Shown: piece after piece, positions 49,801-58,961 of the stretch | Position numbering within the stretch: the first letter of the stretch is position 1 | Layout: every line of letters starts with the position of its first letter | Source of the DNA: Paraescarpia echinospica | Taxonomy: Eukaryota > Annelida > Polychaeta > Sabellida > Siboglinidae | Length of the DNA: 64,000 nt | Assembly: GCA_020002185.1 (NCBI GenBank) | Contig: CM034534.1 | Span: 19,364,075 to 19,428,074, forward strand | Direction of reading: 5' to 3' | Notes under the pieces: model-generated | The model's input: only the letters and a program-made list of their open reading frames with translations | Database searches by the model: none | Told to the model about the DNA's origin: nothing | Position numbers and translations under genes: made by a program

Positions 49801-52800
49801 TGAACTCGGCCCGCCTCGGTGATATTGCCAATAAAGCTTGTTTTTAAATTTGGTGTTTTATTTACCATTTGAACATACTCCGGGGTCGCATCCTTCAAAT
49901 TGCGAATGTTGTTACGACTTAAAACAATTTGATGGGTGATAAACATTCAACGTATTTATTATACTCATTAGAACAGTACTGTTAATTAGTACATGAAAAG
50001 CTTCCATATGGTATCATCGTTACTCTGCTCAATTCTATTACACAATATTCACAACATGCAATGACATCTGGTGGCTAACTATTAAACTATGGTTGTGTGC
50101 AAGTTTCCTGTTTTGCGGGTGTCACACATGTTGTACACTGGAAGCTGTGTATCAGTTTAGTTTGTACAATATTTATTAATAGGTGACTGTTATGACAGTG
50201 ATCAAGTTTGGACTTGTACTAGCATTCTCTCTCACTCTTTGAATCAACATTACAGCAGTTGGCAGTTGAAGAATAAAAGCATGCTAAGGACAATTTGTAT
50301 AAAAGATGTATTTTAATACAAACTCTTATCGTGTTGTGTTTTTGTATCCCTGATTGGTTTTAGAAAACTTCCAATTAAACAAATATTACACAGTGATTAA
50401 ATGTGTAACTGCCATGAACCTCATTTCTCAACCATACGAGGCAAGACAGAAGACAAGACATGGCTCCTACTCTACTAACAACCTCACACAAGGACACGGT
50501 TGATCGCACCATTCAACAGGAAACAAAAGTTCTTGTACCTCGACTGAAATTCCTTCTCATTTGTCTTTTCCGCTGTCTCCGCCTGTTTCGATTCCACCGA
50601 CGTTTCCGATTCCTGTAGGAAAGATGTGAATTTCAGTGCTATTAGTAACACACCTACCTGCCCCTAAAACTTCCTGTCATCATAGGCAGATACAGAGGGG
50701 GCTGGGGGGCATGTGCCCCCCAAGACCGCCTGCGCTAGAGTGACGTGACTCCTAAACCTTTGGAATGTGCCCCTGTTACAACTTACGTGTCCTGTAGACT
50801 TATGGAATGTGCCCCCGTTTAGGCGAGTCTCAAGGGGGTGCAATTGGAGGTTTTTGGTGAGCTTCCGAAATTGTGAACATCTTCATGAACAATTATCAAT
50901 GTTGCCACCCCCTCCCCCCATCTTTCAATGACATGACCCGACAGCGGAGTCGTGCTGAAGCCCCAGCTCAGCACACCCAATATTAATTTGGTTCGGCCGC
51001 CAGTGGAAATTGTTTGGCAAGCCTCAAGAGGGTACAATTGGAGGTTTTGGGCCCTTCTAGACTACCATCTACGGATGTTGCACACTATTGCCTTTTATGA
51101 TGTCCATATAGCACTCTAGTTTGCAACATAACAGCAATCACATTTTTAGCTACCTTTAACCAACTCATTATCATTACATAATGCTATTACCTGGGCAGTT
51201 GTCTCAACACTTTCCAATTGTGTCCTACGGGGTTGTCTGCTACCATTTTTACCGGAACTAGCACTGACATCTGCACTGCGAGAACTGTCATTTGCGTCCA
51301 CGGTTGACATGTCACCATCGGTCCGTCTGTCACTTGACTTGGTGACAGACATGTGACTGTGGGCACCAATCTGTAGGTTCTTTACAACACAGTGGGTCAT
51401 GGTAACCCTTGTGTCTCCTTGACCAACTTCCGTCAAGGTTGTATGTGGCATATCTCCTTGACCTCTTTCTGCCAAGGTCGTGGGTGGCATGTCTCCTTGA
51501 CCTCTCTCCATCTGTGACCTATGGGGTTGTCTGCCGCATGCAATTTCGAGGTCTAGAAAATGATCAGAAGCCAGGGTTAGTGCATTGTTTACACAATAAT
51601 TCTTACACCCACGTAACAAACCATCAATTACATTTTTACCACCATGGTATGTTGATTTTAAACTGGTTCACAGTGGCGCCATGTGCAGAGTTGATCACCA
51701 CTCCATTCTCTCCCGCTAGAATGGGACAGCATATCACGAACATGTAAGTAAATAACTACTATTTTTTTTAATACAAAGTCAAAAGATAGCATATTGTGAA
51801 ACAAGTATCATTGTGGGTTTTTTAAATGTCATCAACTGGTAGGTCAGAGGCCATTGTTCCAAGGAAGCGAATGAACATAGAAAGAGAGGACGGCATCTGG
51901 GAGGAGATACTATATATACTGCCATAATGCTACAAAATTAGAGTATTATTATACAGACTGGCACATGAGAGGACGGCACCTGGGAGGAGATACTCTTACA
52001 ATGTTACAAAGTTAGAGTATTAATATACAGACTGGCATATGAGAGGATGGCACCTGGGAGGAGATACTCTTACAATGTTACAAAGTTAGAGTATTAATAT
52101 ACATACTGGCATATGAGAGGATGGCACCTGGGAGGAGATACTCTTACAATGTTACAAAGTTAGAGTATTGATATAGACTGGCATATGAGAGAATGGCACC
52201 CGGGAGGAGATACTCTTACAATGTTACAAAGTTAGAGTATTAATATACATACTGGCATATGAGAGAATGGCACCCGGGAGGAGATACTCTTACAATGTTA
52301 CAAAGTTAGAGTATTAATATACAGACTGGCATATGAGAGGATGGCATCTGGGAGGAGATACTCTTACAATGTTACAAAGTTAGAGTATTAATATACAGAC
52401 TGGCATATGAGAGGATGGCACCTGGGAGGAGATACTCTTACAATGTTACAAAGTTAGAGTATTGATATAGACTGGCATATGAGAGAATGGCACCCGGGAG
52501 GAGATACTCTTACAATGTTACAAAGTTAGAGTATTAATATAGACTGGCATATGAGAGGATGGCATCTGGGAGGAGATACTCTTACAATGTTACAAAGTTA
52601 GAGTATTAATATACAGACTGGCATATGAGAGGACGGCACCTGGGTGGAAATACTCTTACAATGTTACAAAGTTAGAGTATTAATATACAGACTGGCATAT
52701 GAGAGGATGGCACCTGGGAGGAGATACTCTTACGATGTTACAAAGTTAGAGTATTAATATACAGACTGGCATATGAGAGGATGACATATGGGAGGAGATA

Positions 52801-55336
52801 CTCTTACAATGTTACAAAGTTAGAGTATTAATATACATACTGGCATATGAGAGGATGGCACCTGGGAGGAGATACTCTTACAATGTTACAAAGTTAGAGT
52901 ATTAATATACATACTGGCATATGAGAGGATGGCACCTGGGAGGAGACACTCTTACAATGTTACAAAGTTAGAGTATTGATATAGACTGGCATATGAGAGA
53001 ATGGCACCCGGGAGGAGATACTCTTACAATGTTACAAAGTTAGAGTATTAATATACAGACTGGCATATGAGAGGATGGCATCTGGGAGGAGATACTCTTA
53101 CAATGTTACAAAGTTAGAGTATTAATATAGACTGGCATATGAGAGGATGGCATCTGGGAGGAGATACTCTTACAATGTTACAAAGTTAGAGTATTAATAT
53201 ACAGACTGGCATATGAGAGGACGGCACCTGGGTGGAAATACTCTTACAATGTTACAAAGTTAGAGTATTAATATACAGACTGGCATATGAGAGGATGGCA
53301 CCTGGGAGGAGATACTCTTACAATGTTACAAAGTTAGAGTATTAATATACAGACTGGCATATGAGAGGATGACATATGGGAGGAGATACTCTTACAATGT
53401 TACAAAGTTAGAGTATTAATATAGACTGGCATATGAGAGGATGGCACCTGGGAGGAGATACTCTTACAATGTTACAAAGTTAGAGTATCAATATACAGAC
53501 TGGCATATGAGAGGATCGCACCCAGGAGGAGATACTCTTACAATGTTACAAAGTTAGAGTATCAATATACAGACTGGCATATGAGAGGATCGCACCCAGG
53601 AGGAGATACTCTTACAATGTTACAAAGTTAGAGTATTAATATAATATACAGACTGGCATATGCATGTATCAATTTTCTGCAAAAAATATTGAGATTACTT
53701 ATGCGAACTTATGCCAAAAGTACCACTGGGATGAAACTGTGAAAGACGCATTTAAAGTTTGATCGAGTTAACACGGTAAATAGGGCACAAACAATACTAC
53801 TGAACAGTGAAGTAACCACTTACTTGTGTATATATATATATATATATATGTTAGTTATGAATAGAGGCCAGTGGCAATAACACATAATGTGGCCCTGGAG
53901 TAACAATTAGCATATATAGAAGAGAAATCTAGTGATGGTTTTTTAAGATAATTTGTTTTTGGAGGGATGTACTTTCAGAATTATTGCGCAAAATCATGAA
54001 TGCAGGCACTACAACACCTACACCATAGTTTATCAATATAATGGTCACTTAAAGTATTGACCAGTTGTTTACATGATTTTAGAAAAATGTGCCAGTGTAT
54101 TGAACTGAAATGAATGTGAACGTACAACTAAATAAATTTCTGTTGCAGTTTTAATGTAGCTAATAAATTAACTCTACCTTCCACCATTTTATCAGCCAAC
54201 TCTGTAAGCCCTACTTCGTGGAGGGCATCTATAAACTCTTTCGTCTTTCCTTTCCGTAGCAGACATTCCTTGAGTTTATACACAGCGCTTCGTGCCCCGC
54301 GATTGTTTTGTTCATATATAATCTCTTCCTACAACATGCATGTAAGTATTTGTCTTTATATCTGCACACATTCTTAGTTCAAACAAAGCAAACAAACTAC
54401 ATTCATCTTGTCAAAACAACATAGATTAAAACCTGCTCACAGCGGACACCATTGGGATAGCACAATACGTCCATTATGGCCACATTACCACTATGGACAG
54501 ATTGTGGACAATAATGTATACAAACTAGTTTGTTATTCAGGACTTTTAAAAAGTGTCCATTGTAGAAAGGTTTCCTTATGGACAGGTGTGTGAAAAGCCA
54601 GGTTTCACTGTATTTAAATTTGCCAGTAAGTAAAAAAAATCATGCAAAACTAAATAGTCCTTTTCTCAGTTTTGTTAAAGCATCCTGGTTTCAAGCATAA
54701 CAAATATTCCTGTGTCAATTTGACTGGAAAACATTCTAGCAAGGCAACCATGGAATGTGACATGGTTTGGCACTCTCCTAAAATTGATATTGTTTTTCAC
54801 GTGACTTTTTGTATAAATTTTGTTAAAATAAATTACTAATTGACAGACTGATATTCAATACAATGACAACGGATTCATGTAGAAAACACGCAATTATGCC
54901 AACATCTCCAGGGCTATTTAATTAATTAGTTAATTAATACATCAATTAGGCATCTCGATAGAAAACATTCACATAGGCACTAACAAAGTAACATATGAAA
55001 GACAAGTCATGATAACTTAAATTTAAGACAAATTCAATAACTTACAATAAAATTAGTTAAATAAAATAAATAAATAAAGTATGCAAGAGGACCTTAAACA
55101 TTTATCACAACACCACTGAGAACAATATCTGAACATCCATATTATTGTTGTATGGTTGGAAAACTGTATATTACAAATGTCATAAAAACACATACTTCAT
55201 CGGAAGTTGATCGTAATAGGCTGGATATGTATGGAAGTATCTCCTTTGGGTTAATATGCTTAACCATGTCCGGGTAATACTTGTACAATACTCTTTTAAA
55301 TCCGGTCCCAAAATCCCATGTTCTCCAATCGGCCAT
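39501..55336 (-). CDS. Chimeric MAVS-type CARD / PERK eIF2-alpha kinase
   Basis: Nine exons (55196-55336, 54178-54328, 51191-51552, 50539-50612, 49035-49157, 47137-47914, 44979-45161, 41970-42134, 39501-39695) total 2172 nt = 723 residues plus stop, with every phase compatible. Residues 1-97 are a CARD about 70% identical by hand count to the MAVS-like CARD at 24782-26861. Residues 98 to about 205 are a hydrophilic linker matching the start of MAVS exon 3. Residues from about 206 are [13 protein letters not shown] (end of the transmembrane exon), juxtamembrane linker, glycine loop 255-260, ATP lysine 277, HRDLK 539-543, DFG 559-561, activation threonine 596, full C-lobe. The PERK transmembrane helix and the MAVS tail anchor are both missing, so a cytosolic CARD-kinase is predicted. 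Role by inference: an eIF2-alpha kinase switched by CARD oligomerisation. No transcript evidence is available here. Confidence 0.88.
39700..40580. repeat. CATGTCA minisatellite in chimera's last intron
   Basis: About fifteen degenerate units with ATGACAGGCTCTGTC, GTGACATGACA and GATGACATTGTGT. This is the reverse-complement counterpart of the array at 15495-17508, without the hAT insertion. Confidence 0.87.
40581..41969. other. Chimera intron remainder
   Basis: AT-rich. No additional exon or clear repeat was recognised. Confidence 0.4.
41970..42134 (-). CDS. Chimera exon 8 (C-lobe)
   Basis: The 165-nt exon contains [18 protein letters not shown] and ends LPTE/GTATGC. It is open throughout. 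Confidence 0.9.
42135..43640. other. Chimera intron with stray copy of VNTR precursor
   Basis: 42365-42480 on the minus strand (CACCAATTGGTAGATCAAAGG, CCTGGGAGAAGATTCT) matches the repeat from which the MAVS-intron minisatellite arose (23960-24060, 51830-51910). So that sequence is a dispersed repeat. Confidence 0.6.
43760..44256. repeat. (TG)n microsatellite with GTGTGGAGTGTGGT variants
   Basis: About 85 bp of pure TG is followed by about 400 bp of degenerate TG/TGGAG repeats, inside a chimera intron. Confidence 0.95.
44979..45161 (-). CDS. Chimera exon 7 (DFG, activation loop)
   Basis: The 183-nt exon contains [10 protein letters not shown] and [11 protein letters not shown]. It has four substitutions in 61 codons relative to PERK, none at catalytic positions. 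Confidence 0.92.
45162..47136. other. Chimera intron with AATTC-rich tract and SINE
   Basis: 45740-46340 is rich in CAATTCAATTCAAATTC-type simple repeats. 45300-45650 is an unassigned repeat-like segment. Confidence 0.5.
46565..46875 (-). mobile_element. SINE family B, most complete copy
   Basis: On the minus strand: GGAGCGCAGTAGCGCAGTGG (A-box region), CGGGTTCCAATCCTGC (B-box region), the body CCTTGGGCAAGTTCGTTTAC and AGCTGTATGAACGAGTACC, then the 3' part CAGAGAAGATGAGATGGTGT. The tRNA-like cloverleaf spacing is clear, but the tail marks it as a SINE rather than a tRNA gene. Confidence 0.82.
47137..47914 (-). CDS. Chimera exon 6 (alpha-C, insert, HRDLK)
   Basis: The 778-nt exon contains [14 protein letters not shown], a shortened insert loop and HRDLK. 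It is 33 nt shorter than the PERK copy (in-frame loss of [11 protein letters not shown]) and has many scattered substitutions, but no stop or frameshift. Confidence 0.92.
49035..49157 (-). CDS. Chimera exon 5 (glycine loop, ATP lysine)
   Basis: The 123-nt exon contains [10 protein letters not shown] and YAIKRI. It is almost identical to 10660-10782, and the flanking intron bases are also alignable. Confidence 0.93.
49318..49515 (-). mobile_element. SINE family B, partial copy
   Basis: It carries the 3' part and body (AACACCATCTCGAATTCTCTG, CCACCATTGTCTATAGCCAG) without the tRNA head. It lies in the chimera intron 49158-50538. Confidence 0.7.
49516..50538. other. Chimera intron 49158-50538, remainder
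   Basis: The exon-proximal part matches the PERK intron (CCTGTTGAATGGT, GATCAACCG, GTGAGGTTGTTAGTAGAGTAGG). No gene is seen. Confidence 0.5.
50539..50612 (-). CDS. Chimera exon 4 (PERK juxtamembrane)
   Basis: The 74-nt exon begins ESETSVESK and ends EKEFQS, between TTCCTACAG and GAG/GTACAA. It corresponds to 8290-8363 and keeps its phase. Confidence 0.9.
50613..51190. other. Chimera intron 3 (PERK-derived)
   Basis: Both ends match the ends of PERK intron 358-8289. At 578 bp this is close to the ancestral size before the nested hAT/LINE insertion. An imperfect GAGTCTCAAGGGGGTGCAATTGGAGG repeat occurs twice (50825 and 51020). Confidence 0.65.
51191..51552 (-). CDS. Chimera exon 3: MAVS linker fused to PERK transmembrane-exon tail
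   Basis: The 362-nt exon spans TTTTCTAG to CCCAG/GTAATA. It opens with [13 protein letters not shown] like MAVS exon 3 and follows that exon through the Ser/Asp stretch to GSRQP. It then switches to the PERK tail LESVETTAQ (compare LESSEPIPQ at 237-357). The intron after it (AATGATAATGAGT, GGTAGCTAAAAATG) is the PERK intron seen at 361-420. Without this splice the frame ends 14 codons later at 51146. The switch point is about 51220-51236. Confidence 0.88.
51888..53665. repeat. 74-bp VNTR (about 24 units) in chimera intron
   Basis: Tandem units (GGCACCTGGGAGGAGATACT, CTTACAATGTTACAAAGTTA, GAGTATTAATATACAGACTG, GCATATGAGAG) of 70-74 bp with very low divergence. Variant units (ACGGCACCTGGGTGGAAATA; GATGACATATGGG) recur in the same order about 587 bp apart, so there is a higher-order repeat of about eight units. 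Confidence 0.95.
53666..54177. other. Chimera intron 2 remainder
   Basis: A TA-dinucleotide run is at 53829-53850. The stretch next to exon 2 matches the MAVS-like intron. No gene is seen. Confidence 0.5.
54178..54328 (-). CDS. Chimera exon 2 (CARD second half)
   Basis: The 151-nt exon has the same length and phases as the parent's exon 2. It encodes [19 protein letters not shown] and ELADKMVE. About 34 of 50 residues match the parent. Confidence 0.87.
54329..55195. other. Chimera intron 1
   Basis: 54680-54800 aligns with 25430-25560 in the MAVS-like intron (GTTTCAAGCATAACAAA, AACATTCTAGCAAGGCAACC). Confidence 0.6.
55196..55336 (-). CDS. Chimera exon 1 (CARD first half)
   Basis: There are 47 codons from [10 protein letters not shown] to RSTSDE, ending in phase 0 at GAA/GTATGT. 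An in-frame TAA lies two codons before the ATG, which fixes the start. The acceptor TTTGTGTTACAG upstream again implies a non-coding 5' exon. It has two more codons than the parent exon and matches it at 32 of 45 aligned residues. Confidence 0.87.
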
Positions 55337-56476
55337 TCCGTGTTACTCTTTCAAGATCACATCAGAAGTAATGTCTCTGTAACACAAATTATAAACAAAT
55401 GTTAGGGGCCATCCATAAAGTATGTATCGTTAAAAGTTGACTTTTTTATTGATTTTTTATTTTAGTCCAACCTGCATAGATGACACCATACTAAATCCTA
55501 GTGCCGCGGTGCTACCTGCGGTGACGACAACGACCGCTGTACTGCCTATAGTATAGGTGTCACAACAAACTGTGCAGAAAATGTACAAAAAAACGCGACC
55601 AAAAGGGACCTTAAAAAGTGTGATGGATGGAGTTAAAAGTTTAGTTGAATATCAGGACAATATTTTTATATTATATTTCATTCAGATTGGAAATAAAAAT
55701 TAAGGCTAATTTCACTTAGTCTTCATTTTTTAAGTATGCTTCAGGCAAGATTATGCTTTAAGCAAATTACGGGTAGCTAGACCTTATATACTATGCCGGG
55801 TTAGCCTATGGCTAGACCTCTGATTTCTATGGACAGCCAGCCTACCTCTAACTGCTAAGGCTAAGCTGAGGTGCCAACCTAATGGGGTCAGCACACTGAT
55901 AGTTTTCCCACTGGCGACCATGTTAACGTTTTGTCTGATTACAAGAAAACGTGACCTAGAAAATGTATTAAACTTCTCACCTGCCGTTATCATCATCTCA
56001 TTGACATGCTGGTCGAGTTTAGTCAAAATCTAATATTTGTAGCTCTTACAAAATGCCTGTATGTATGACACCCGTCAATATTTATAAATGGATGCAAGCA
56101 GTAATCCAGCTAAAGCCAGTTTAGTAAAGGGTCAACTAGCCAAATTGCTGCCAAATACCCTTCCGCTTAGTAAAATCAGCTAAAAATACACCATTTTACT
56201 GTCAACAGCTTCTACAATCACATTTAGAAATCTGACTACTCAAGTGCACTTGTGTCAGAGCAGGTGAATATTGTAAAAAATAATTTCCCCAAAATATACT
56301 GCACTGTTACGTAACCAAGCAGGAAGTCTAATAGAGGGTGTCTAATGACGTCAGCACTATGCGTGCACACAACCCCCAGCGGCCATATTGGAGTACAAGC
56401 GAACCGTTCGCAACCGCCCCGCATTGTGTGTTCACTGAGCCGCTAAATTGTTTTCTTTGTCGTTGCACCGCGCAGT
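55337..56476. other. Chimera 5' flank and transposon 5' end
   Basis: The first about 90 bp match the 5' flank of the MAVS-like gene (GGGGCCATCCATAAAGTATGT). After that the sequence belongs to the DNA transposon or is unassigned. The transposon end was not delimited. Confidence 0.4.
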
Positions 56477-58410
56477 ATGGCTTCAAAGACAGTTAAAGTT
56501 CCGTATGTTGACACATTAGATGTGTTGACAAAGCAGAGGTATTTAGATAAGTTACGAATCGTTGATAGCGTTGATCCGTATTCTTTGCCGAATTCGGCAT
56601 GGTCTAAGACTAAGTCTAAGAAGGAAGCATGCTTCCCAGCTGTATCATACCCAGACATAGTGAACTACTTGATTTTTAACAAATCTTTCTACACCATGGA
56701 AGACATGAAGGCGTGGAAAAGCCTAGAGGCGTACAACCAGCTGACGTCAGGATGGATAAGCGATGTGGCGGTTTTTGTGAAAAATGGCTACCACATTGTA
56801 CGAGCGAAAGTAAGCTTTGATTTCAGTAAATTTAGACATTTAGTTTTGATAAGTAAGTAGTCCCCCTATTAATAATATTACAATAGCTTAATGAGAATGA
56901 CTATAAAATTAATTGCAATAAAATATGTGCATGCAATTATACCTATGGCTATGCCCTTTTTCCCATGGGGCTATGCCTATGGCTATTGTGTAACTATAAA
57001 TAGTAGGTCCCTATATTTATAAGCATAAAAGGCTGGATATATTTTTTATTAAGTACTGTTTTTATTATTAATTGCTTTATGCATCAACTTTGTTTTGCAG
57101 AAGATAAGTAGGTACAACCATGACTTAAGGCCTTACAGCTATATATTTATGTATTTTAAGGCCCTAATTTTTGCATGTATAACATTGTCAACAATTCTAA
57201 ATTTAGTTTGCACCGTACTAAAATTTTACACTGTTTGACAGGTACTTCATTCGCAGAGACTTCGCGAAAAGCCATTGCAGCCATGGATCATCGCAGCTTT
57301 TTCTGTGGACTTAGCCTGGGTGACACAAAGCCTGTTGTGTTGTCCATTCTGCCTCCGTACAGTGATGGGTTTGTTCCCAAACAGGCCCAGGTAAATTTTC
57401 CAGCAGTGCTTTCGGACATGTTCCAGGATGAGCTGTACAAACAGCCGTTCCATGTCGTCCTGGAGAAGTGTTCGTCTGTCACGTTGGCTGTCACACTTCA
57501 ACAGGCGGAGGCAGTGGAGATGGCGACAAGGGCTCAGGCCAACTCACGACTGTGGCCAAAGTTCAGGGCTGGCAGGGTGACTGCATCAAGGTTTCACAAA
57601 GTGTGCCACACCAACCCCTCTCAACCAGCACCAAGTACGATCAAGGACATCTGCTACCCGGATCGACACCTGACCACACCAGCCATACGATGGGGCATCA
57701 AGCATGAGAACGTTGTGAAGGCTGCTTATCGCAAGACGATGACCGGGCATGCCAACTTCTCCATGCGGGACTCTGGATTAGTCATCCACAACCGATATCC
57801 AGAGATTGGGGCTTCTCCCGATGGAGTCGTCCGATGTGACTGCTGTGGGAAAGGCAGTCTCGAGGTGAAGTGCCCCTACCTCGTGCGTGACGAGGTCCTG
57901 AGTGAGGTAAAGGAAGGCGCCACATGTTTGGCAAAGAATGCAGATGGCACTCTACACTAACAAAAAGGACATGCCTACTACTACCAGGTACAGTGTCAGC
58001 TGTTTGTGTGTGGGCACAGCTATGGAGACTTTGTTGTGTGGACACAGAGGTCCTATCACTGCGAGCGCATCTACAAGGATAACATTCTCTGGGAAGAGAT
58101 GGTACCAAAAGCCCGACACTTCTTCCGAGTAGGTGTGCTACCTGAACTGCTGGGAAAATGCCACACACGTCCACCCCTGGTTGGCTGTGCTGTGAACTCG
58201 GACACTGTGAACACTGGTGAAGCTGCACAAGCAGTGAGGTGTTACTGCCGAAAGGAGGAGTGTGGCGAGATGGTGGCCTGTGACAATGACAGCTGTCAGT
58301 ATGAATGGTTTCACTACATGTGTGTGGGTGTGCTGTCGGAACCAAAGGGAAAGTGGTTTTGCCCTGAATGCCGAAAGAACAAACGCAAACAGAGAATGGA
58401 GAAACGCTGA
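56477..58410 (+). pseudogene. ISL2EU YqaJ-type nuclease with C-terminal PHD finger
   Basis: Exon 1 (56477-56809) starts MASKTVKVPY and ends HIVRAK at a GTAAGC donor. The next exon begins at 57242 (VLHSQRLREKPLQPW). The frame then jumps to SFFCGL...ILPPYSDGF: the SWIM-type zinc-finger segment normally found here is missing and the frame shifts. The YqaJ core follows (FRAGRVTASRFHKVC, WGIKHENVVKAAY, ASPDGVV, LEVKCPY with the D and E-x-K metal ligands). A TAA at 57958-57960 interrupts [16 protein letters not shown]. Downstream are GDFVVWTQ and a PHD finger ([11 protein letters not shown]...[14 protein letters not shown]...WFCPEC), ending at 58410. Confidence 0.85.
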
Positions 58411-58421
58411 ATCATGAATGC

Positions 58422-58531
58422 CCAAGAAAAAAGGAAAAAACAAAAAAATAGCATGTCTGACATGTCTGCAGTTTTTCATTTCACATGAAAATCCTAGCTG
58501 CACTGATGAGTCCTGGGGGGACGAAACATGT
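58422..58531. repeat. Foldback element, left arm
   Basis: It is the inverted copy of 58816-58919, including TAGCATGTCTGACATGTCTG, GCTGCACTGATGAGTCCTGG and ACGAAACATGT. It lies between the convergent nuclease and transposase genes. Confidence 0.85.
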
Positions 58532-58815
58532 TACTAACAGACAGGTGCAATTACAATATATATATTCATATCAATTACAGCATACCACTTTCATCACAAA
58601 AATAATTATTCCTTTTGGTGTCTATATTGATATAATCAGGTTCAAGCTAAAATCCAGATATATAAAATATCAACCAAAAATAATGTAATAAGTGTATTTA
58701 TTTTTAGAGCATGTTTATTTACACATGTAATTTCAAACATTTATTGTTTTCCATTCAAAAGTTAATTATAATAAAATTTGTAAATGTTATTCTTACCAGA
58801 AGCTTTAGTCTTTAC

Positions 58816-58919
58816 ACATGTTTCGTCCCCCCAGGACTCATCAGTGCAGCTAGGGTTTTCACGTGAAATGAAAAACCGCAGACATGTCAGACATGCTATT
58901 TTTTTTTTTTTTTCTTGGA
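58816..58919. repeat. Foldback element, right arm
   Basis: ACATGTTTCGT, CCAGGACTCATCAGTGCAGC and CAGACATGTCAGACATGCTA form a near-perfect inverted repeat of the left arm across a spacer of about 285 bp. Confidence 0.85.
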
Positions 58920-58961
58920 TATCATTCCACACATGCCACCTCCTACCATTGTGCAATCTCA

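Noticed and set aside
51146..51190. [14 protein letters not shown] as the natural C-terminus of the second MAVS-like copy
   Set aside because: These codons are PERK intron sequence (match to 361-420); the donor at 51191 leads in frame to PERK exons. Kept only as a possible retained-intron form.
51888..53665. Regular array resembling a CRISPR
   Set aside because: Units are contiguous 70-74 bp tandem repeats without unique spacers, in a eukaryotic intron.
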